From Thermotoga maritima MSB8 (GTDB taxonomy: Bacteria; Thermotogota; Thermotogae; Thermotogales; Thermotogaceae): a stretch of DNA of 64,000 bases. Shown here piece after piece: positions 17,793 through 26,446 of this stretch (the stretch's first letter is position 1; each line of letters opens with the position of its first letter). Below the pieces are notes generated by a model that had not been told where the DNA came from, did no database searches, and saw nothing but the letters and a program-made list of their open reading frames with translations. The position numbers and the translations under genes were made by a program. The stretch spans positions 696,465-760,464 of the forward strand of contig NC_000853.1 of assembly GCF_000008545.1 (NCBI RefSeq), given 5' to 3'.

Positions 17793-17810
17793 GGGCGGGT
17801 TTTCCCGCCC
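17793..17810 (+). terminator. GC hairpin between gap and pgk-tpi (weak terminator or RNA-processing hairpin)
   Basis: GGGCGGG (17793-17799), a TTTT loop and CCCGCCC (17804-17810) form a perfect 7-bp stem five bases after the gap stop. The bases that follow are TTCTCAG rather than a T run, so full termination is unlikely; attenuation or protection of the gap message is more probable. Confidence 0.6.
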
Positions 17811-17838
17811 TTCTCAGACTCAAAAAGGGGGTGCGAAC

Positions 17839-19803
17839 ATGGAAAAAATGACCATAAGAGATGTTGATCTGAAAGGCAAGAGAGTCATAATGAGAGTGGA
17901 CTTCAACGTTCCAGTGAAGGATGGGGTCGTTCAGGACGACACGAGAATAAGAGCCGCCCTTCCAACGATAAAGTACGCTCTTGAACAGGGTGCAAAGGTG
18001 ATACTCCTGTCCCATCTTGGAAGGCCCAAGGGAGAACCTTCACCAGAGTTCAGCCTCGCACCTGTCGCCAAAAGACTCTCTGAGCTTCTTGGAAAAGAAG
18101 TGAAGTTTGTTCCCGCTGTTGTCGGTGATGAGGTGAAAAAGGCCGTTGAGGAGCTCAAAGAGGGAGAGGTTCTCCTCCTTGAAAACACCAGATTCCACCC
18201 GGGAGAGACCAAGAACGATCCTGAACTCGCGAAGTTCTGGGCTAGCCTCGCCGATATTCACGTGAACGATGCCTTCGGAACGGCGCACAGGGCACACGCT
18301 TCCAACGTTGGAATCGCACAGTTTATTCCCAGCGTAGCGGGATTCCTCATGGAAAAAGAGATAAAGTTCCTTTCCAAGGTGACTTATAATCCAGAAAAAC
18401 CGTACGTTGTGGTTCTTGGAGGAGCAAAGGTATCTGACAAAATCGGCGTCATCACGAACCTCATGGAGAAAGCCGACAGAATTCTCATAGGTGGAGCCAT
18501 GATGTTCACCTTCCTGAAGGCTCTTGGCAAAGAGGTTGGATCGTCCAGGGTTGAAGAAGACAAGATCGACCTCGCAAAAGAACTCCTCGAAAAAGCGAAA
18601 GAAAAGGGTGTTGAGATCGTTCTTCCCGTTGATGCCGTTATCGCTCAGAAGATCGAACCCGGTGTGGAAAAGAAGGTTGTCAGAATCGACGACGGGATAC
18701 CCGAAGGATGGATGGGCCTCGACATAGGACCCGAGACAATTGAGCTCTTCAAGCAGAAGCTCTCCGATGCAAAAACCGTTGTCTGGAACGGGCCAATGGG
18801 AGTCTTCGAAATAGACGATTTCGCTGAAGGCACGAAGCAGGTCGCACTTGCGATCGCAGCGCTCACGGAAAAGGGAGCGATCACCGTTGTGGGTGGAGGA
18901 GACAGCGCCGCGGCGGTGAACAAGTTCGGTCTGGAAGACAAATTCTCCCACGTTTCAACGGGCGGAGGGGCTTCTCTCGAATTCCTTGAAGGAAAAGAAC
19001 TTCCTGGTATTGCCAGCATCGCGGATAAAAAAAAAATAACTCGTAAACTGATCCTCGCTGGGAACTGGAAGATGCATAAAACGATCTCGGAAGCGAAAAA
19101 GTTTGTGTCGCTGCTCGTGAACGAACTTCACGACGTGAAAGAGTTCGAAATAGTGGTCTGTCCTCCGTTCACAGCTCTATCTGAAGTGGGGGAAATACTC
19201 TCTGGTAGAAACATCAAATTGGGAGCTCAAAACGTTTTCTACGAAGACCAGGGAGCGTTCACCGGGGAGATTTCTCCTCTCATGCTGCAAGAGATCGGCG
19301 TTGAATACGTGATCGTGGGACATTCCGAGAGAAGGCGTATTTTCAAAGAAGACGACGAGTTCATAAACAGGAAAGTGAAAGCGGTGCTTGAAAAAGGTAT
19401 GACTCCTATTCTCTGCGTTGGAGAAACACTCGAGGAAAGAGAGAAAGGGCTCACTTTCTGCGTTGTGGAAAAACAGGTGAGAGAAGGTTTCTACGGTCTC
19501 GACAAAGAGGAAGCAAAGAGAGTGGTAATAGCTTACGAGCCAGTCTGGGCAATCGGGACAGGAAGGGTGGCGACACCACAGCAGGCACAGGAAGTACACG
19601 CGTTCATAAGAAAGCTGCTCTCAGAGATGTACGACGAGGAAACAGCGGGATCGATAAGGATTCTCTACGGTGGAAGCATAAAGCCGGACAATTTCCTCGG
19701 TCTCATCGTTCAGAAGGATATAGATGGTGGTCTCGTTGGAGGAGCGAGTCTCAAAGAGTCTTTCATAGAACTTGCACGAATAATGAGAGGTGTGATTTCC
19801 TGA
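17839..19803 (+). CDS. pgk/tpi: Phosphoglycerate kinase-triosephosphate isomerase fusion
   Basis: A single 654-residue frame. Residues 1 to about 399 are phosphoglycerate kinase ([58 protein letters not shown] and [10 protein letters not shown]). Residues from about 403 are triosephosphate isomerase (LAGNWKMHK, catalytic His in VIVGHSERR, catalytic Glu in [19 protein letters not shown]). The junction is coded by ten consecutive A residues (19027-19036), and the isomerase has no start codon or Shine-Dalgarno site of its own. T. maritima is known to make both free PGK and a PGK-TIM fusion. AAAAAGGGGGTG precedes ATG 17839; a strong terminator follows. Confidence 0.97.
   Translation: MEKMTIRDVDLKGKRVIMRVDFNVPVKDGVVQDDTRIRAALPTIKYALEQGAKVILLSHLGRPKGEPSPEFSLAPVAKRLSELLGKEVKFVPAVVGDEVKKAVEELKEGEVLLLENTRFHPGETKNDPELAKFWASLADIHVNDAFGTAHRAHASNVGIAQFIPSVAGFLMEKEIKFLSKVTYNPEKPYVVVLGGAKVSDKIGVITNLMEKADRILIGGAMMFTFLKALGKEVGSSRVEEDKIDLAKELLEKAKEKGVEIVLPVDAVIAQKIEPGVEKKVVRIDDGIPEGWMGLDIGPETIELFKQKLSDAKTVVWNGPMGVFEIDDFAEGTKQVALAIAALTEKGAITVVGGGDSAAAVNKFGLEDKFSHVSTGGGASLEFLEGKELPGIASIADKKKITRKLILAGNWKMHKTISEAKKFVSLLVNELHDVKEFEIVVCPPFTALSEVGEILSGRNIKLGAQNVFYEDQGAFTGEISPLMLQEIGVEYVIVGHSERRRIFKEDDEFINRKVKAVLEKGMTPILCVGETLEEREKGLTFCVVEKQVREGFYGLDKEEAKRVVIAYEPVWAIGTGRVATPQQAQEVHAFIRKLLSEMYDEETAGSIRILYGGSIKPDNFLGLIVQKDIDGGLVGGASLKESFIELARIMRGVIS
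19027..19036 (+). promoter_or_regulatory. A10 slippage tract at the PGK-TIM junction
   Basis: The codons read GAT AAA AAA AAA ATA ACT. In the zero frame the fusion continues. A -1 slip (or one extra A) gives AAT AAC TCG TAA, stopping at 19044-19046; a +1 slip (or one lost A) gives TAA at 19037-19039. Either slip yields free PGK of about 400 residues. Ten A residues are long enough for polymerase or ribosome slippage. Confidence 0.6.
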
Positions 19804-19831
19804 GGCCCCGCCCCGCGGGGTCTCGATTTTT
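19802..19831 (+). terminator. Rho-independent terminator after pgk-tpi
   Basis: A 9-bp GC-rich stem (19802-19810 with 19816-19824, one G-T pair) and a five-base loop are followed by GATTTTT. The stem begins inside the stop codon. It ends the glycolytic operon, though yqeY starts only 19 bases later and may be read partly by read-through. Confidence 0.85.
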
Positions 19832-19849
19832 GGGAGGAGGTATTCGGAC

Positions 19850-20299
19850 ATGTCCCTGAAGGAGAAACTAATGTCAGATCTGAAAGAAGCCATGAAAAAC
19901 AAAGACATGGTAAGGATGAACACCCTTCGTATGATACTCACAACCTTGAAGAACTTGGAAGTGGAGAAGATGAAGGAAGCCACGGATGAAGAAGTGATGG
20001 AAGCGTTGATGAAGGAAGCCAAGAAAAGAAGAGAAGCAATAGAGGAATATGAAAAACACGGCAGAGAAGAACTCGCGGAGAAGGAAAGGAAGGAACTGGA
20101 AATCATAGAGTCGTACCTTCCAAAACAGCTTTCGGAGGACGAGATAAGAAAGATCGTCATGGAAGCGATAAACGAGGTGGGTGCTTCTTCCCCAAAGGAT
20201 CTGGGGAAGGTCATGAAGGTAGTGATGCCAAAGGTGAAGGGAAGAGCGGATGGAAAACTTGTGAACAAGATGGTCAGAGAGATTCTGGAATCGTTATGA
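19850..20299 (+). CDS. YqeY/GatB-tail domain protein
   Basis: A 149-residue YqeY protein: MSLKEKLMSDLKEAMKNKDM, then RMNTLRMILTTLKN, ESYLPKQLSEDEIRKIV and DLGKVMKVVMPKVKGRADG are all family blocks. The domain is also the C-terminal tail of GatB, which suggests tRNA or amidotransferase contacts, but the stand-alone protein has no proven role. GGGAGGAGG lies 5' of ATG 19850. It overlaps the methyltransferase gene by four bases. Confidence 0.88.
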   Translation: MSLKEKLMSDLKEAMKNKDMVRMNTLRMILTTLKNLEVEKMKEATDEEVMEALMKEAKKRREAIEEYEKHGREELAEKERKELEIIESYLPKQLSEDEIRKIVMEAINEVGASSPKDLGKVMKVVMPKVKGRADGKLVNKMVREILESL

Positions 20300-20946
20300 A
20301 GTTCGACCCCGATATCATCAGGTGTGTCGAAATAGTGGACGCGGGACCTCAGCACAGACCCACTCACGCTTCTTCTCTTCTTGTGTGGTACACGAGGCCG
20401 TCTAAGAACGTCAGAAGCGTTCTTGAACTTGGAAGCGGTGTGGGAACGGTGAGTTTTGCCCTCGCAAAGCTCTACAACGTGAAAGTGGTCGGAGTGGAAA
20501 AAGAAAAGGAGCTGTACGAAAAAGCACTCGAAGGTATCTCGTTGAACAAACTCGAAGAAAGAGTCTCTTTCGTGAACTCCTCTGTGGAAGAACTTTCCTT
20601 TCCTCCGGAATCTTTCGATATGGTTGTTTCGAATCCTCCTCATCACACAAAGGTTAAGAGCCCCAACCGCTTGAGAGCTTCTACCCGGAGCATCGAAAGG
20701 AGAGACATAGAAGGATTCGTCCAGGCGACGTTTCGTTTTTTGAAAAATGGAGGAACGGCCGTCTACGTTCTCTCACCGGAGAACCTCATGGAGTGGCTGG
20801 AAATGTTTGTGTCTTTCAGACTGGAGCCCAAGAGAATGTGTTTTGTCCATGGTAAAATTGAAAAGGCTGCAACTCTTGTTCTTTTGAGATTGAGGAAAAA
20901 CGGAAAAAGGGGATTGATTGTAGATCCTCCGGTGATTCTCTCATGA
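20296..20946 (+). CDS. N6-adenine-type SAM methyltransferase (TrmN6/YfiC-like)
   Basis: A 216-residue class I methyltransferase with SAM motif I VLELGSGVGTVSFALA (about 37-52), an acidic motif II (VVGVEKEKELYEKAL) and the catalytic VVSNPPHH (about 110-117), the NPPF/Y/H type used for exocyclic amino groups of adenine. By layout it resembles TrmN6, which modifies A37 of tRNA-Val, but target RNA or protein cannot be proven. ATGA overlap with yqeY and another with acpS suggest one transcript. Confidence 0.7.
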   Translation: MKFDPDIIRCVEIVDAGPQHRPTHASSLLVWYTRPSKNVRSVLELGSGVGTVSFALAKLYNVKVVGVEKEKELYEKALEGISLNKLEERVSFVNSSVEELSFPPESFDMVVSNPPHHTKVKSPNRLRASTRSIERRDIEGFVQATFRFLKNGGTAVYVLSPENLMEWLEMFVSFRLEPKRMCFVHGKIEKAATLVLLRLRKNGKRGLIVDPPVILS

Positions 20947-21452
20947 TAGTCGGTGTGGGTATTGATGTTCTGGAGGTAGAAAGAGTTCCGGAAAAATTCG
21001 CAGAAAGAATCCTTGGTGAATCAGAGAAGAGACTGTTCCTGACGAGAAAGCGCAGGAGGGAATTCATTGCAGGGAGATTCGCTCTAAAGGAAGCTTTTTT
21101 CAAGGCTCTGGGAACGGGTTTGAATGGGCACAGCTTCACGGATGTGGAATTTCTGGAAAGCAACGGGAAACCAGTTCTGTGCGTTCATAAGGATTTCGGC
21201 TTCTTCAACTACGCTCATGTTTCACTTTCTCACGATAGATTCGCTGTGGCTCTTGTTGTTCTCGAAAAAAGAAAAGGTGATATCATTGTAGAAGGTGACG
21301 AAAGCTTTTTGAGGAAAAGGTTCGAAGTCCTTGAAAGGTCAGTCGAAGGGTGGGAGATAGAGACTTCACTCCCACCGTTTACTTTGAAGAAACTGCTGGA
21401 AAGCTCGGGTTGCAGGCTTGTGAGGTATGGTAACATCCTCATCGGAGAGTGA
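20943..21452 (+). CDS. acpS: Holo-acyl-carrier-protein synthase with C-terminal extension
   Basis: The first about 110 residues are a normal Acp[16 protein letters not shown] (Mg-binding Asp), [19 protein letters not shown] and [15 protein letters not shown]. The enzyme moves 4'-phosphopantetheine from CoA to the serine of acyl carrier protein. The protein then runs on for about 58 more residues ([18 protein letters not shown] to the end), which AcpS proteins of about 120 residues lack. I see no known domain in the extension. Overlaps the gene before by four bases (ATGA). Confidence 0.88.
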
Positions 21453-21457
21453 GAGAA

Positions 21458-21730
21458 ATGAACATCGATGAGATAGAAAGAAAAATAGACGAAGCGATTG
21501 AGAAGGAAGACTATGAAACGCTTCTTTCTCTTTTGAATAAAAGGAAAGAGTTGATGGAAGGACTCCCAAAGGACAAACTGTCTGAGATCCTTGAAAAGGA
21601 CAGAAAAAGATTGGAAATCATCGAAAAGAGAAAGACAGCGCTTTTTCAGGAGATCAATGTTATCAGAGAAGCCAGATCGTCTCTTCAAAAGAACATATGG
21701 ACCAGAGGAGATACCTTAGGGAGAGGATAA
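21458..21730 (+). CDS. Small coiled-coil protein of unknown function
   Basis: About 90 residues, almost all helical and highly charged ([54 protein letters not shown]), resembling in style the flagellar chaperones FliT and FlgN, but without a motif strong enough to name it. ATG 21458 is used; a GTG at 21449 overlaps the acpS stop. It ends 26 bases before tig. The reading frame is supported by spacing and charge pattern rather than by a recognised family. Confidence 0.6.
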
Positions 21731-21756
21731 AAACACGACAGGAGGGATGAACAGTA

Positions 21757-23034
21757 ATGGAAGTGAAGGAGCTTGAAAGAGACAAAAACCGAGTTGTGCT
21801 GGAGTACGTTTTTGGAGCAGAAGAAATCGCGCAGGCCGAGGACAAAGCGGTCAGGTACTTGAACCAGAGAGTGGAGATTCCAGGATTCAGAAAAGGACGA
21901 ATCCCAAAGAATGTCCTGAAGATGAAGCTCGGTGAAGAATTTCAGGAGTACACGCTCGACTTTCTCATGGACCTCATACCAGACACGCTCAAAGACAGAA
22001 AGCTCATTTTGTCTCCTATAGTGACCGAAAGAGAACTGAAGGACGTCACTGCCAGAGTGGTGGTGGAGGTTCATGAAGAACCGGAAGTGAGAATAGGTGA
22101 CATTTCGAAGATAGAAGTGGAAAAAGTGGACGAGGAAAAGGTCCTGGAAAAATACGTGGAAAGGAGAATAGAGGATCTCAGAGAAAGTCACGCTCTCCTC
22201 GAGCCCAAAGAAGGACCCGCTGAAGCGGGAGATCTCGTGAGAGTGAACATGGAAGTGTACAACGAGGAGGGAAAAAAACTCACCTCTCGTGAATACGAAT
22301 ACGTGATAAGTGAGGACGAAGACAGACCCTTTGTGAAAGACCTCGTGGGAAAGAAGAAAGGCGACGTTGTGGAAATTGAGAGGGAGTACGAGGGAAAGAA
22401 GTACACATACAAGCTCGAAGTGGAAGAAGTGTACAAACGCACCCTTCCAGAGATCGGTGATGAACTTGCAAAGTCAGTGAACAACGAATTCGAAACACTG
22501 GAACAGCTGAAAGAATCTCTGAAGAAAGAGGGAAAAGAGATCTACGATGTGGAAATGAAAGAGAGCATGAGAGAGCAACTTCTTGAGAAACTCCCTGAAA
22601 TTGTGGAGATCGAGATATCTGATAGGACTCTGGAGATACTCGTTAACGAAGCGATCAACAGGTTGAAGAGAGAAGGAAGGTACGAACAGATCGTGAGTTC
22701 GTATGAGAGCGAGGAGAAATTCAGAGAAGAACTGAAGGAGAGAATTCTGGATGACATAAAGAGAGACAGAGTGATAGAGGTTCTCGCACAGGAGAAGGGG
22801 ATCAGCGTGAACGATGAGGAACTCGAGAAAGAAGCGGAGGAACTCGCTCCTTTCTGGGGAATCTCTCCTGATCGTGCTAAGAGCCTTGTCAAAGCACGGC
22901 AGGACCTCAGAGAAGAATTGAGATGGGCTATTCTGAAAAGAAAAGTGCTCGATCTGTTACTTCAGGAAGTCAAGGTGAAAGTGGTTGAACCAAAAGGAGA
23001 GGGTGATGACAGTGAAGGAAAAGAAGATAATTGA
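21757..23034 (+). CDS. tig: Trigger factor (ribosome-associated chaperone and prolyl isomerase)
   Basis: The 425-residue protein has the three trigger factor regions: a ribosome-binding N-domain with the signature [14 protein letters not shown] (about 44-57; family GFRxGxxP), an FKBP-like domain (about 150-235, with [17 protein letters not shown] and [13 protein letters not shown]) and a long helical C-domain. GACAGGAGGGATGAACAGTA precedes ATG 21757. It overlaps clpP by 29 bases; tig-clpP pairing is common. Confidence 0.95.
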   Translation: MEVKELERDKNRVVLEYVFGAEEIAQAEDKAVRYLNQRVEIPGFRKGRIPKNVLKMKLGEEFQEYTLDFLMDLIPDTLKDRKLILSPIVTERELKDVTARVVVEVHEEPEVRIGDISKIEVEKVDEEKVLEKYVERRIEDLRESHALLEPKEGPAEAGDLVRVNMEVYNEEGKKLTSREYEYVISEDEDRPFVKDLVGKKKGDVVEIEREYEGKKYTYKLEVEEVYKRTLPEIGDELAKSVNNEFETLEQLKESLKKEGKEIYDVEMKESMREQLLEKLPEIVEIEISDRTLEILVNEAINRLKREGRYEQIVSSYESEEKFREELKERILDDIKRDRVIEVLAQEKGISVNDEELEKEAEELAPFWGISPDRAKSLVKARQDLREELRWAILKRKVLDLLLQEVKVKVVEPKGEGDDSEGKEDN

Positions 23035-23617
23035 TCAATACGTTCCCATAGTCGTTGAGTCTACGGGAAGGTACGAGAGAGCCTACGACATCTTCTCGAG
23101 GCTCCTAAAGGACAGAATAGTTTTCCTCGGATCCCCCATAGACGACTATGTTGCAAACCTGGTCATAGCTCAACTTCTGTTTCTTGAGGCGGAGGATCCG
23201 GATAAAGACGTCTACCTCTACATAAACTCCCCCGGAGGTTCTGTGACGGCGGGACTCGCTATCTACGATACGATGCAGTACATAAAGTGTGATGTCTCAA
23301 CCATATGTGTAGGACAGGCGGCTTCCATGGCGGCTGTGCTCCTCGCAGCCGGTGCAAAGGGAAAAAGGTACGCGCTTCCGAACGCTCGAATAATGATACA
23401 CCAGCCGCTCGGTGGTGCTGAGGGACCTGCCAAGGATGTGGAGATCATCACGAGAGAGCTTCTGAGAATAAAAGATCTTCTCAACAGAATTCTGAGTAAA
23501 CACACGGGACAGCCGATTGAAAAGATAGAAAAAGACACAGACAGAGATTTCTTCATGAGTGCAGAAGAAGCGAAAGAGTACGGGATAGTCGATAAAGTCG
23601 TCAGCACAAGAGAGTAA
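23006..23617 (+). CDS. clpP: ATP-dependent Clp protease proteolytic subunit
   Basis: The 203-residue serine protease has its triad in [14 protein letters not shown] (Ser), [11 protein letters not shown] (His) and the C-terminal region [20 protein letters not shown] (Asp). It forms the 14-mer barrel used by ClpX/ClpA-type ATPases. ATG 23006 gives the usual length with GGAGAGG close upstream; GTG 23012 is a possible alternative. The start lies inside the end of tig, so translation is probably coupled. A hairpin terminator follows directly. Confidence 0.95.
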   Translation: MTVKEKKIIDQYVPIVVESTGRYERAYDIFSRLLKDRIVFLGSPIDDYVANLVIAQLLFLEAEDPDKDVYLYINSPGGSVTAGLAIYDTMQYIKCDVSTICVGQAASMAAVLLAAGAKGKRYALPNARIMIHQPLGGAEGPAKDVEIITRELLRIKDLLNRILSKHTGQPIEKIEKDTDRDFFMSAEEAKEYGIVDKVVSTRE

Positions 23618-23642
23618 GGGCACCGGAAGGTGCCCTATTCTT
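23618..23642 (+). terminator. Hairpin terminator after clpP
   Basis: GGGCACC, loop GGAA, GGTGCCC (23618-23635) form a perfect 7-bp stem starting right after the clpP stop, followed by TATTCTT. The last base of the stem falls in the end of the convergent SYLF gene. The T tract is imperfect, so strength is moderate. Confidence 0.7.
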
Positions 23643-24288
23643 CTGTCAATTTTTCGTTCAGAAGGTTTACGATCTTTTCTGCCCTTCCCGAGACTTCTCT
23701 TCTCAGTATTTCTTCAGGTTCGATTCTGTACACGTTGTAGTACTCCCTTGTGAGATCTAAGTCGACGTCTATCTTTGCCCCTTCTAAGGAAAAACCCGCG
23801 TAGAACCCACGTGCTATTGAATACGAATAGACGGAAGCGTCAAGATTGTAATCGGCGCTGAGTCTTCTTCCAAGAGGTCCCGCCGCGACGCTCAGTGATC
23901 CTCCCAGGGTGATGTTTCCTTCGGCGAAGGCATCGACATTTTCCATGATGACGGCTATGAGAGAAACTGATTGAAATCCTATCTGCGGACCGAAGCTCAA
24001 TCCGTACATTTTCACAAACAGAGGGCCGTACCAGGTGTTCGTCTCTGGGTCTCTTTTCAAAAGCACTCCCTGGCCGTACTGCCCTCCCAGTACCCAGCCG
24101 AGTTTCAGGTATTTGGGCACGATGAATATGCCCCTGGCCCTCTCGAGAAGTGAGAGAAACGCACCGCTGTCCGGTTGATCGAGAAACTCTTTCAGTGCGA
24201 GGAACGATTCATCGATTATATCAAGCGCACTTGCGAAAGAAAACAGCGAAGATGTGAGGATCGTTAAAGCAACGAGGAATTGTTTCAC
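23635..24288 (-). CDS. Exported SYLF-domain (Ysc84/DUF500) protein
   Basis: A 217-residue protein with a signal peptide (MKQFLVALTILTSSLFSFAS) and a SYLF domain: RARGIFIVPKYLKLGWVLGG, GPLFVKMYGLSFGPQIGFQS, AAGPLGRRLSADYNLDASVY and YSIARGFYAGFSLEGAKI. The domain binds phosphoinositides in eukaryotes; bacterial members are mostly periplasmic or outer-envelope proteins without known roles. It is the last gene of the chemotaxis/export operon, 12 bases after fliQ, an unusual place for this family. Confidence 0.82.
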   Translation of the reverse strand: MKQFLVALTILTSSLFSFASALDIIDESFLALKEFLDQPDSGAFLSLLERARGIFIVPKYLKLGWVLGGQYGQGVLLKRDPETNTWYGPLFVKMYGLSFGPQIGFQSVSLIAVIMENVDAFAEGNITLGGSLSVAAGPLGRRLSADYNLDASVYSYSIARGFYAGFSLEGAKIDVDLDLTREYYNVYRIEPEEILRREVSGRAEKIVNLLNEKLTEE

Positions 24289-24300
24289 CTCATCACCTCC

Positions 24301-24567
24301 TCAGATCATCTGGAAGTACTTCTGAAGCATTTCACTGAAGAAGTCGAGGATTTTCTGCGCCATCCAGCCGCTCAGAAACAGGATCGTGAGAAACAGCACA
24401 ATTATTCTTGGAGCGAACATCAGCGTCTGCTCATGGATTTGAGTGACGGCCTGAAAGATGCTGATCACAAGCCCCACGATGAGACTCACAACGAGGGGTG
24501 GTACGATGATCTCCAGCAGAAGACTTATTCCGCTTTTCATTATATCCAGAAAGACCTCAATGGTCAC
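24301..24567 (-). CDS. fliQ: Flagellar type III export protein FliQ
   Basis: An 88-residue protein with two membrane helices (about 15-37 and 50-72) and FliQ blocks PPLVVSLIVGLVISIFQAVT and QIHEQTLMFAPRIIVLFL. It is part of the FliPQR export gate. Six bases separate it from fliP. FliR and FlhA/FlhB are not in the window. Confidence 0.94.
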   Translation of the reverse strand: MTIEVFLDIMKSGISLLLEIIVPPLVVSLIVGLVISIFQAVTQIHEQTLMFAPRIIVLFLTILFLSGWMAQKILDFFSEMLQKYFQMI

Positions 24568-24573
24568 GGCAAA

Positions 24574-25323
24574 TCACCTCGCAAAACTCTTTATCAGCCC
24601 TTCTACAAGCAGATCCCAGCCGTTTGCCATGACGAAAATGAGAATTTTGAACGGCAGAGAAACGAAAACCGGAGGTATCATGATCATTCCCATCGCTAAC
24701 AGTATGCTGGCCACTATCATGTCTATCACTATGAAAGGCACGTAAAGAACAACTCCCATTTTGAAGGCAACTTCCAGTTCTCCCAGAACAAAGGCTGGTA
24801 TCAGAACGGCATTCGGTGCTTCTTCGATTTTTGCGATTTCAATGCCGGAGTTTTTCGCGAGCATGAAAACGTTATCCTCGTTGTGGTGATTCTTCAGTTC
24901 GTTGATCATGAACTCTCTTATACGGGTGTTTACCCGTTGAAACATCTCCTGATAGCCTGTTTCTTTGTTCAAATACGGCGTTATGGCATTGTTGTAGATA
25001 TCGTTCCAGACGGGCTGCATGATGAGAAATGTGAGAAAAAGGGCAAGACCTATCATAACCTGGTTAGGAGGAGTTTGACGCGTTCCAAGAGCGTTTCTGA
25101 AGAGTGAAAAGACAACGATTATGCGTGTGAATGAGGTGAAGAGAACGAGGATGGAGGGTGCAAGTGCCAGAACGGTGAGTACGAGAAGGATCTCGAGAGT
25201 AACGACGAGGTCCTCTGGTTCTTCGGCAGGTCTTACACCTATGGATATCGAAGGAAAAGGTATTTCCTGAGAAAAATACAAAAGGGGAAGAAAGATCAAA
25301 AGAATCAGAAGAAGCTTTCTCAT
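24574..25323 (-). CDS. fliP: Flagellar type III export protein FliP
   Basis: The 249-residue protein has a signal peptide (about 1-20) and four membrane segments; signatures are ILVLFTSFTRIIVVFSLFRN, LGTRQTPPNQVMIGLALFLT and IPAFVLGELEVAFKMGVVLY. FliP forms the core ring of the export gate with FliQ and FliR. It overlaps fliO by four bases and leads into fliQ. Confidence 0.95.
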   Translation of the reverse strand: MRKLLLILLIFLPLLYFSQEIPFPSISIGVRPAEEPEDLVVTLEILLVLTVLALAPSILVLFTSFTRIIVVFSLFRNALGTRQTPPNQVMIGLALFLTFLIMQPVWNDIYNNAITPYLNKETGYQEMFQRVNTRIREFMINELKNHHNEDNVFMLAKNSGIEIAKIEEAPNAVLIPAFVLGELEVAFKMGVVLYVPFIVIDMIVASILLAMGMIMIPPVFVSLPFKILIFVMANGWDLLVEGLIKSFAR

Positions 25324-25613
25324 TTAATTTTTCTCCCCAGCTTTTTGAAGAACATACTGGAAAAAGATTTTTCTTCGTAGTCCTCCAGTTTCTTTATGAC
25401 GGTGGCACCGGAATCTGTTACCAAAATGACGAGATATTCATCGATTACCCTGACAATGGCGATGAAAGTTTTCCTATCCAGGTAGTGTCTCTCCAGAACG
25501 GAAATGCTGGATCCCTTTTGAATGAAGGTTCCCCGCTTCACAAAATAGTAAACCAGAAGAAGAAAGAAGAGAACTATTCCGAAAGCCAGAAGAAACTGCA
25601 GAATCCCACTCAT
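25320..25613 (-). CDS. fliO: FliO/FliZ-like flagellar assembly protein
   Basis: A 97-residue protein with one membrane helix (about 6-26) and a short cytoplasmic beta-rich part (VLERHYLDRKTFIAIVRVID and YLVILVTDSGATVIKKL). This is the usual layout of FliO, which helps assemble FliP. Sequence identity in the family is low, so position directly before fliP carries much of the weight. Confidence 0.75.
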   Translation of the reverse strand: MSGILQFLLAFGIVLFFLLLVYYFVKRGTFIQKGSSISVLERHYLDRKTFIAIVRVIDEYLVILVTDSGATVIKKLEDYEEKSFSSMFFKKLGRKIK

Positions 25614-25619
25614 GGGATT

Positions 25620-25982
25620 TCACTTCGAAACCTTGTTGAGAGCCTCTACCACCCTGGAAGGCTGGAAGGGTTTCACAATGAAGTCTTTCGCTCCAGCTTT
25701 TATAGCTTCTATGACCATTGCCTGCTGTCCCATGGCACTGCAGACGATGATCTTTGCGTTGGGGTCGATCTTCATGATCTCTTTGATCGCATCGATACCG
25801 TTCATCTCCGGCATGGTGATGTCCATCGTGACGATGTCCGGTTTGAGTTCCTTGTATTTTTCAACGGCTTCACGACCGTTTGTTGCTTCCCCTGCAACTT
25901 CGTATCCCGCTTTTGTGATGATATCTTTCAACATCATCCTCATGAACGCTGCATCATCGACTATCAAAACTCTCTTTCCCAT
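25620..25982 (-). CDS. cheY: Chemotaxis response regulator CheY
   Basis: A 120-residue stand-alone receiver domain with acidic pocket Asp9/Asp10 (VLIVDDAAF), phospho-acceptor Asp54 (TMDITMPEM), Ser82 (VCSAMGQQ) and Lys104 (FIVKPFQP). When phosphorylated by CheA (26447-28462) it binds FliM (9483-10469) to change rotation; FliY (10466-11496) dephosphorylates it. It lies three bases after cheW. Confidence 0.97.
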   Translation of the reverse strand: MGKRVLIVDDAAFMRMMLKDIITKAGYEVAGEATNGREAVEKYKELKPDIVTMDITMPEMNGIDAIKEIMKIDPNAKIIVCSAMGQQAMVIEAIKAGAKDFIVKPFQPSRVVEALNKVSK

Positions 25983-25985
25983 CTT

Positions 25986-26441
25986 TTACACACCCTCCTT
26001 AACGGTTATTTCTTCGATTATCTTGTCGATATCCAGATAGATGATGAGCCTTCCGTCGGTTTTTACAAGACCCTTTGATTTTTTACCGAATTTATCGGAC
26101 ACATTTGTCAAATCGAGCTGATTCTCGGTTATTCTCAGGACTCCCAGGACTCTATCAACAAGAAATCCCACTTCTACATCCTTCGTTCTGGCGACAATTA
26201 TACTCTTCATCTTTTGCTCGTCGAATGAAATACCCAGAATCTTCGCAAGGTTCACCACAGGAATGATTCTTCCTCTTAGATTGATCACACCCTCTACGAA
26301 GTGTCTTGATTTTGGCACAGGTGTTATATCGGATTTCTCAATCACCATTTCTATGTTGTCGACATCAAAAGCCAGTGCCTGTTCATCTATTTCGAAAGAT
26401 AGAACTTCGAACTCTTTCAAAGCATCCGCCAATGTTTTCAC
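25986..26441 (-). CDS. cheW: Chemotaxis coupling protein CheW
   Basis: A 151-residue CheW with two beta-barrel halves: LSFEIDEQALAFDVDNIEMV and SRHFVEGVINLRGRIIPVVN, then VGFLVDRVLGVLRITENQLD. It links chemoreceptors to CheA. The gene is six bases from cheA and three from cheY. A second cheW is encoded at 44672-45124. Confidence 0.96.
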   Translation of the reverse strand: MKTLADALKEFEVLSFEIDEQALAFDVDNIEMVIEKSDITPVPKSRHFVEGVINLRGRIIPVVNLAKILGISFDEQKMKSIIVARTKDVEVGFLVDRVLGVLRITENQLDLTNVSDKFGKKSKGLVKTDGRLIIYLDIDKIIEEITVKEGV

Positions 26442-26446
26442 CCCCG

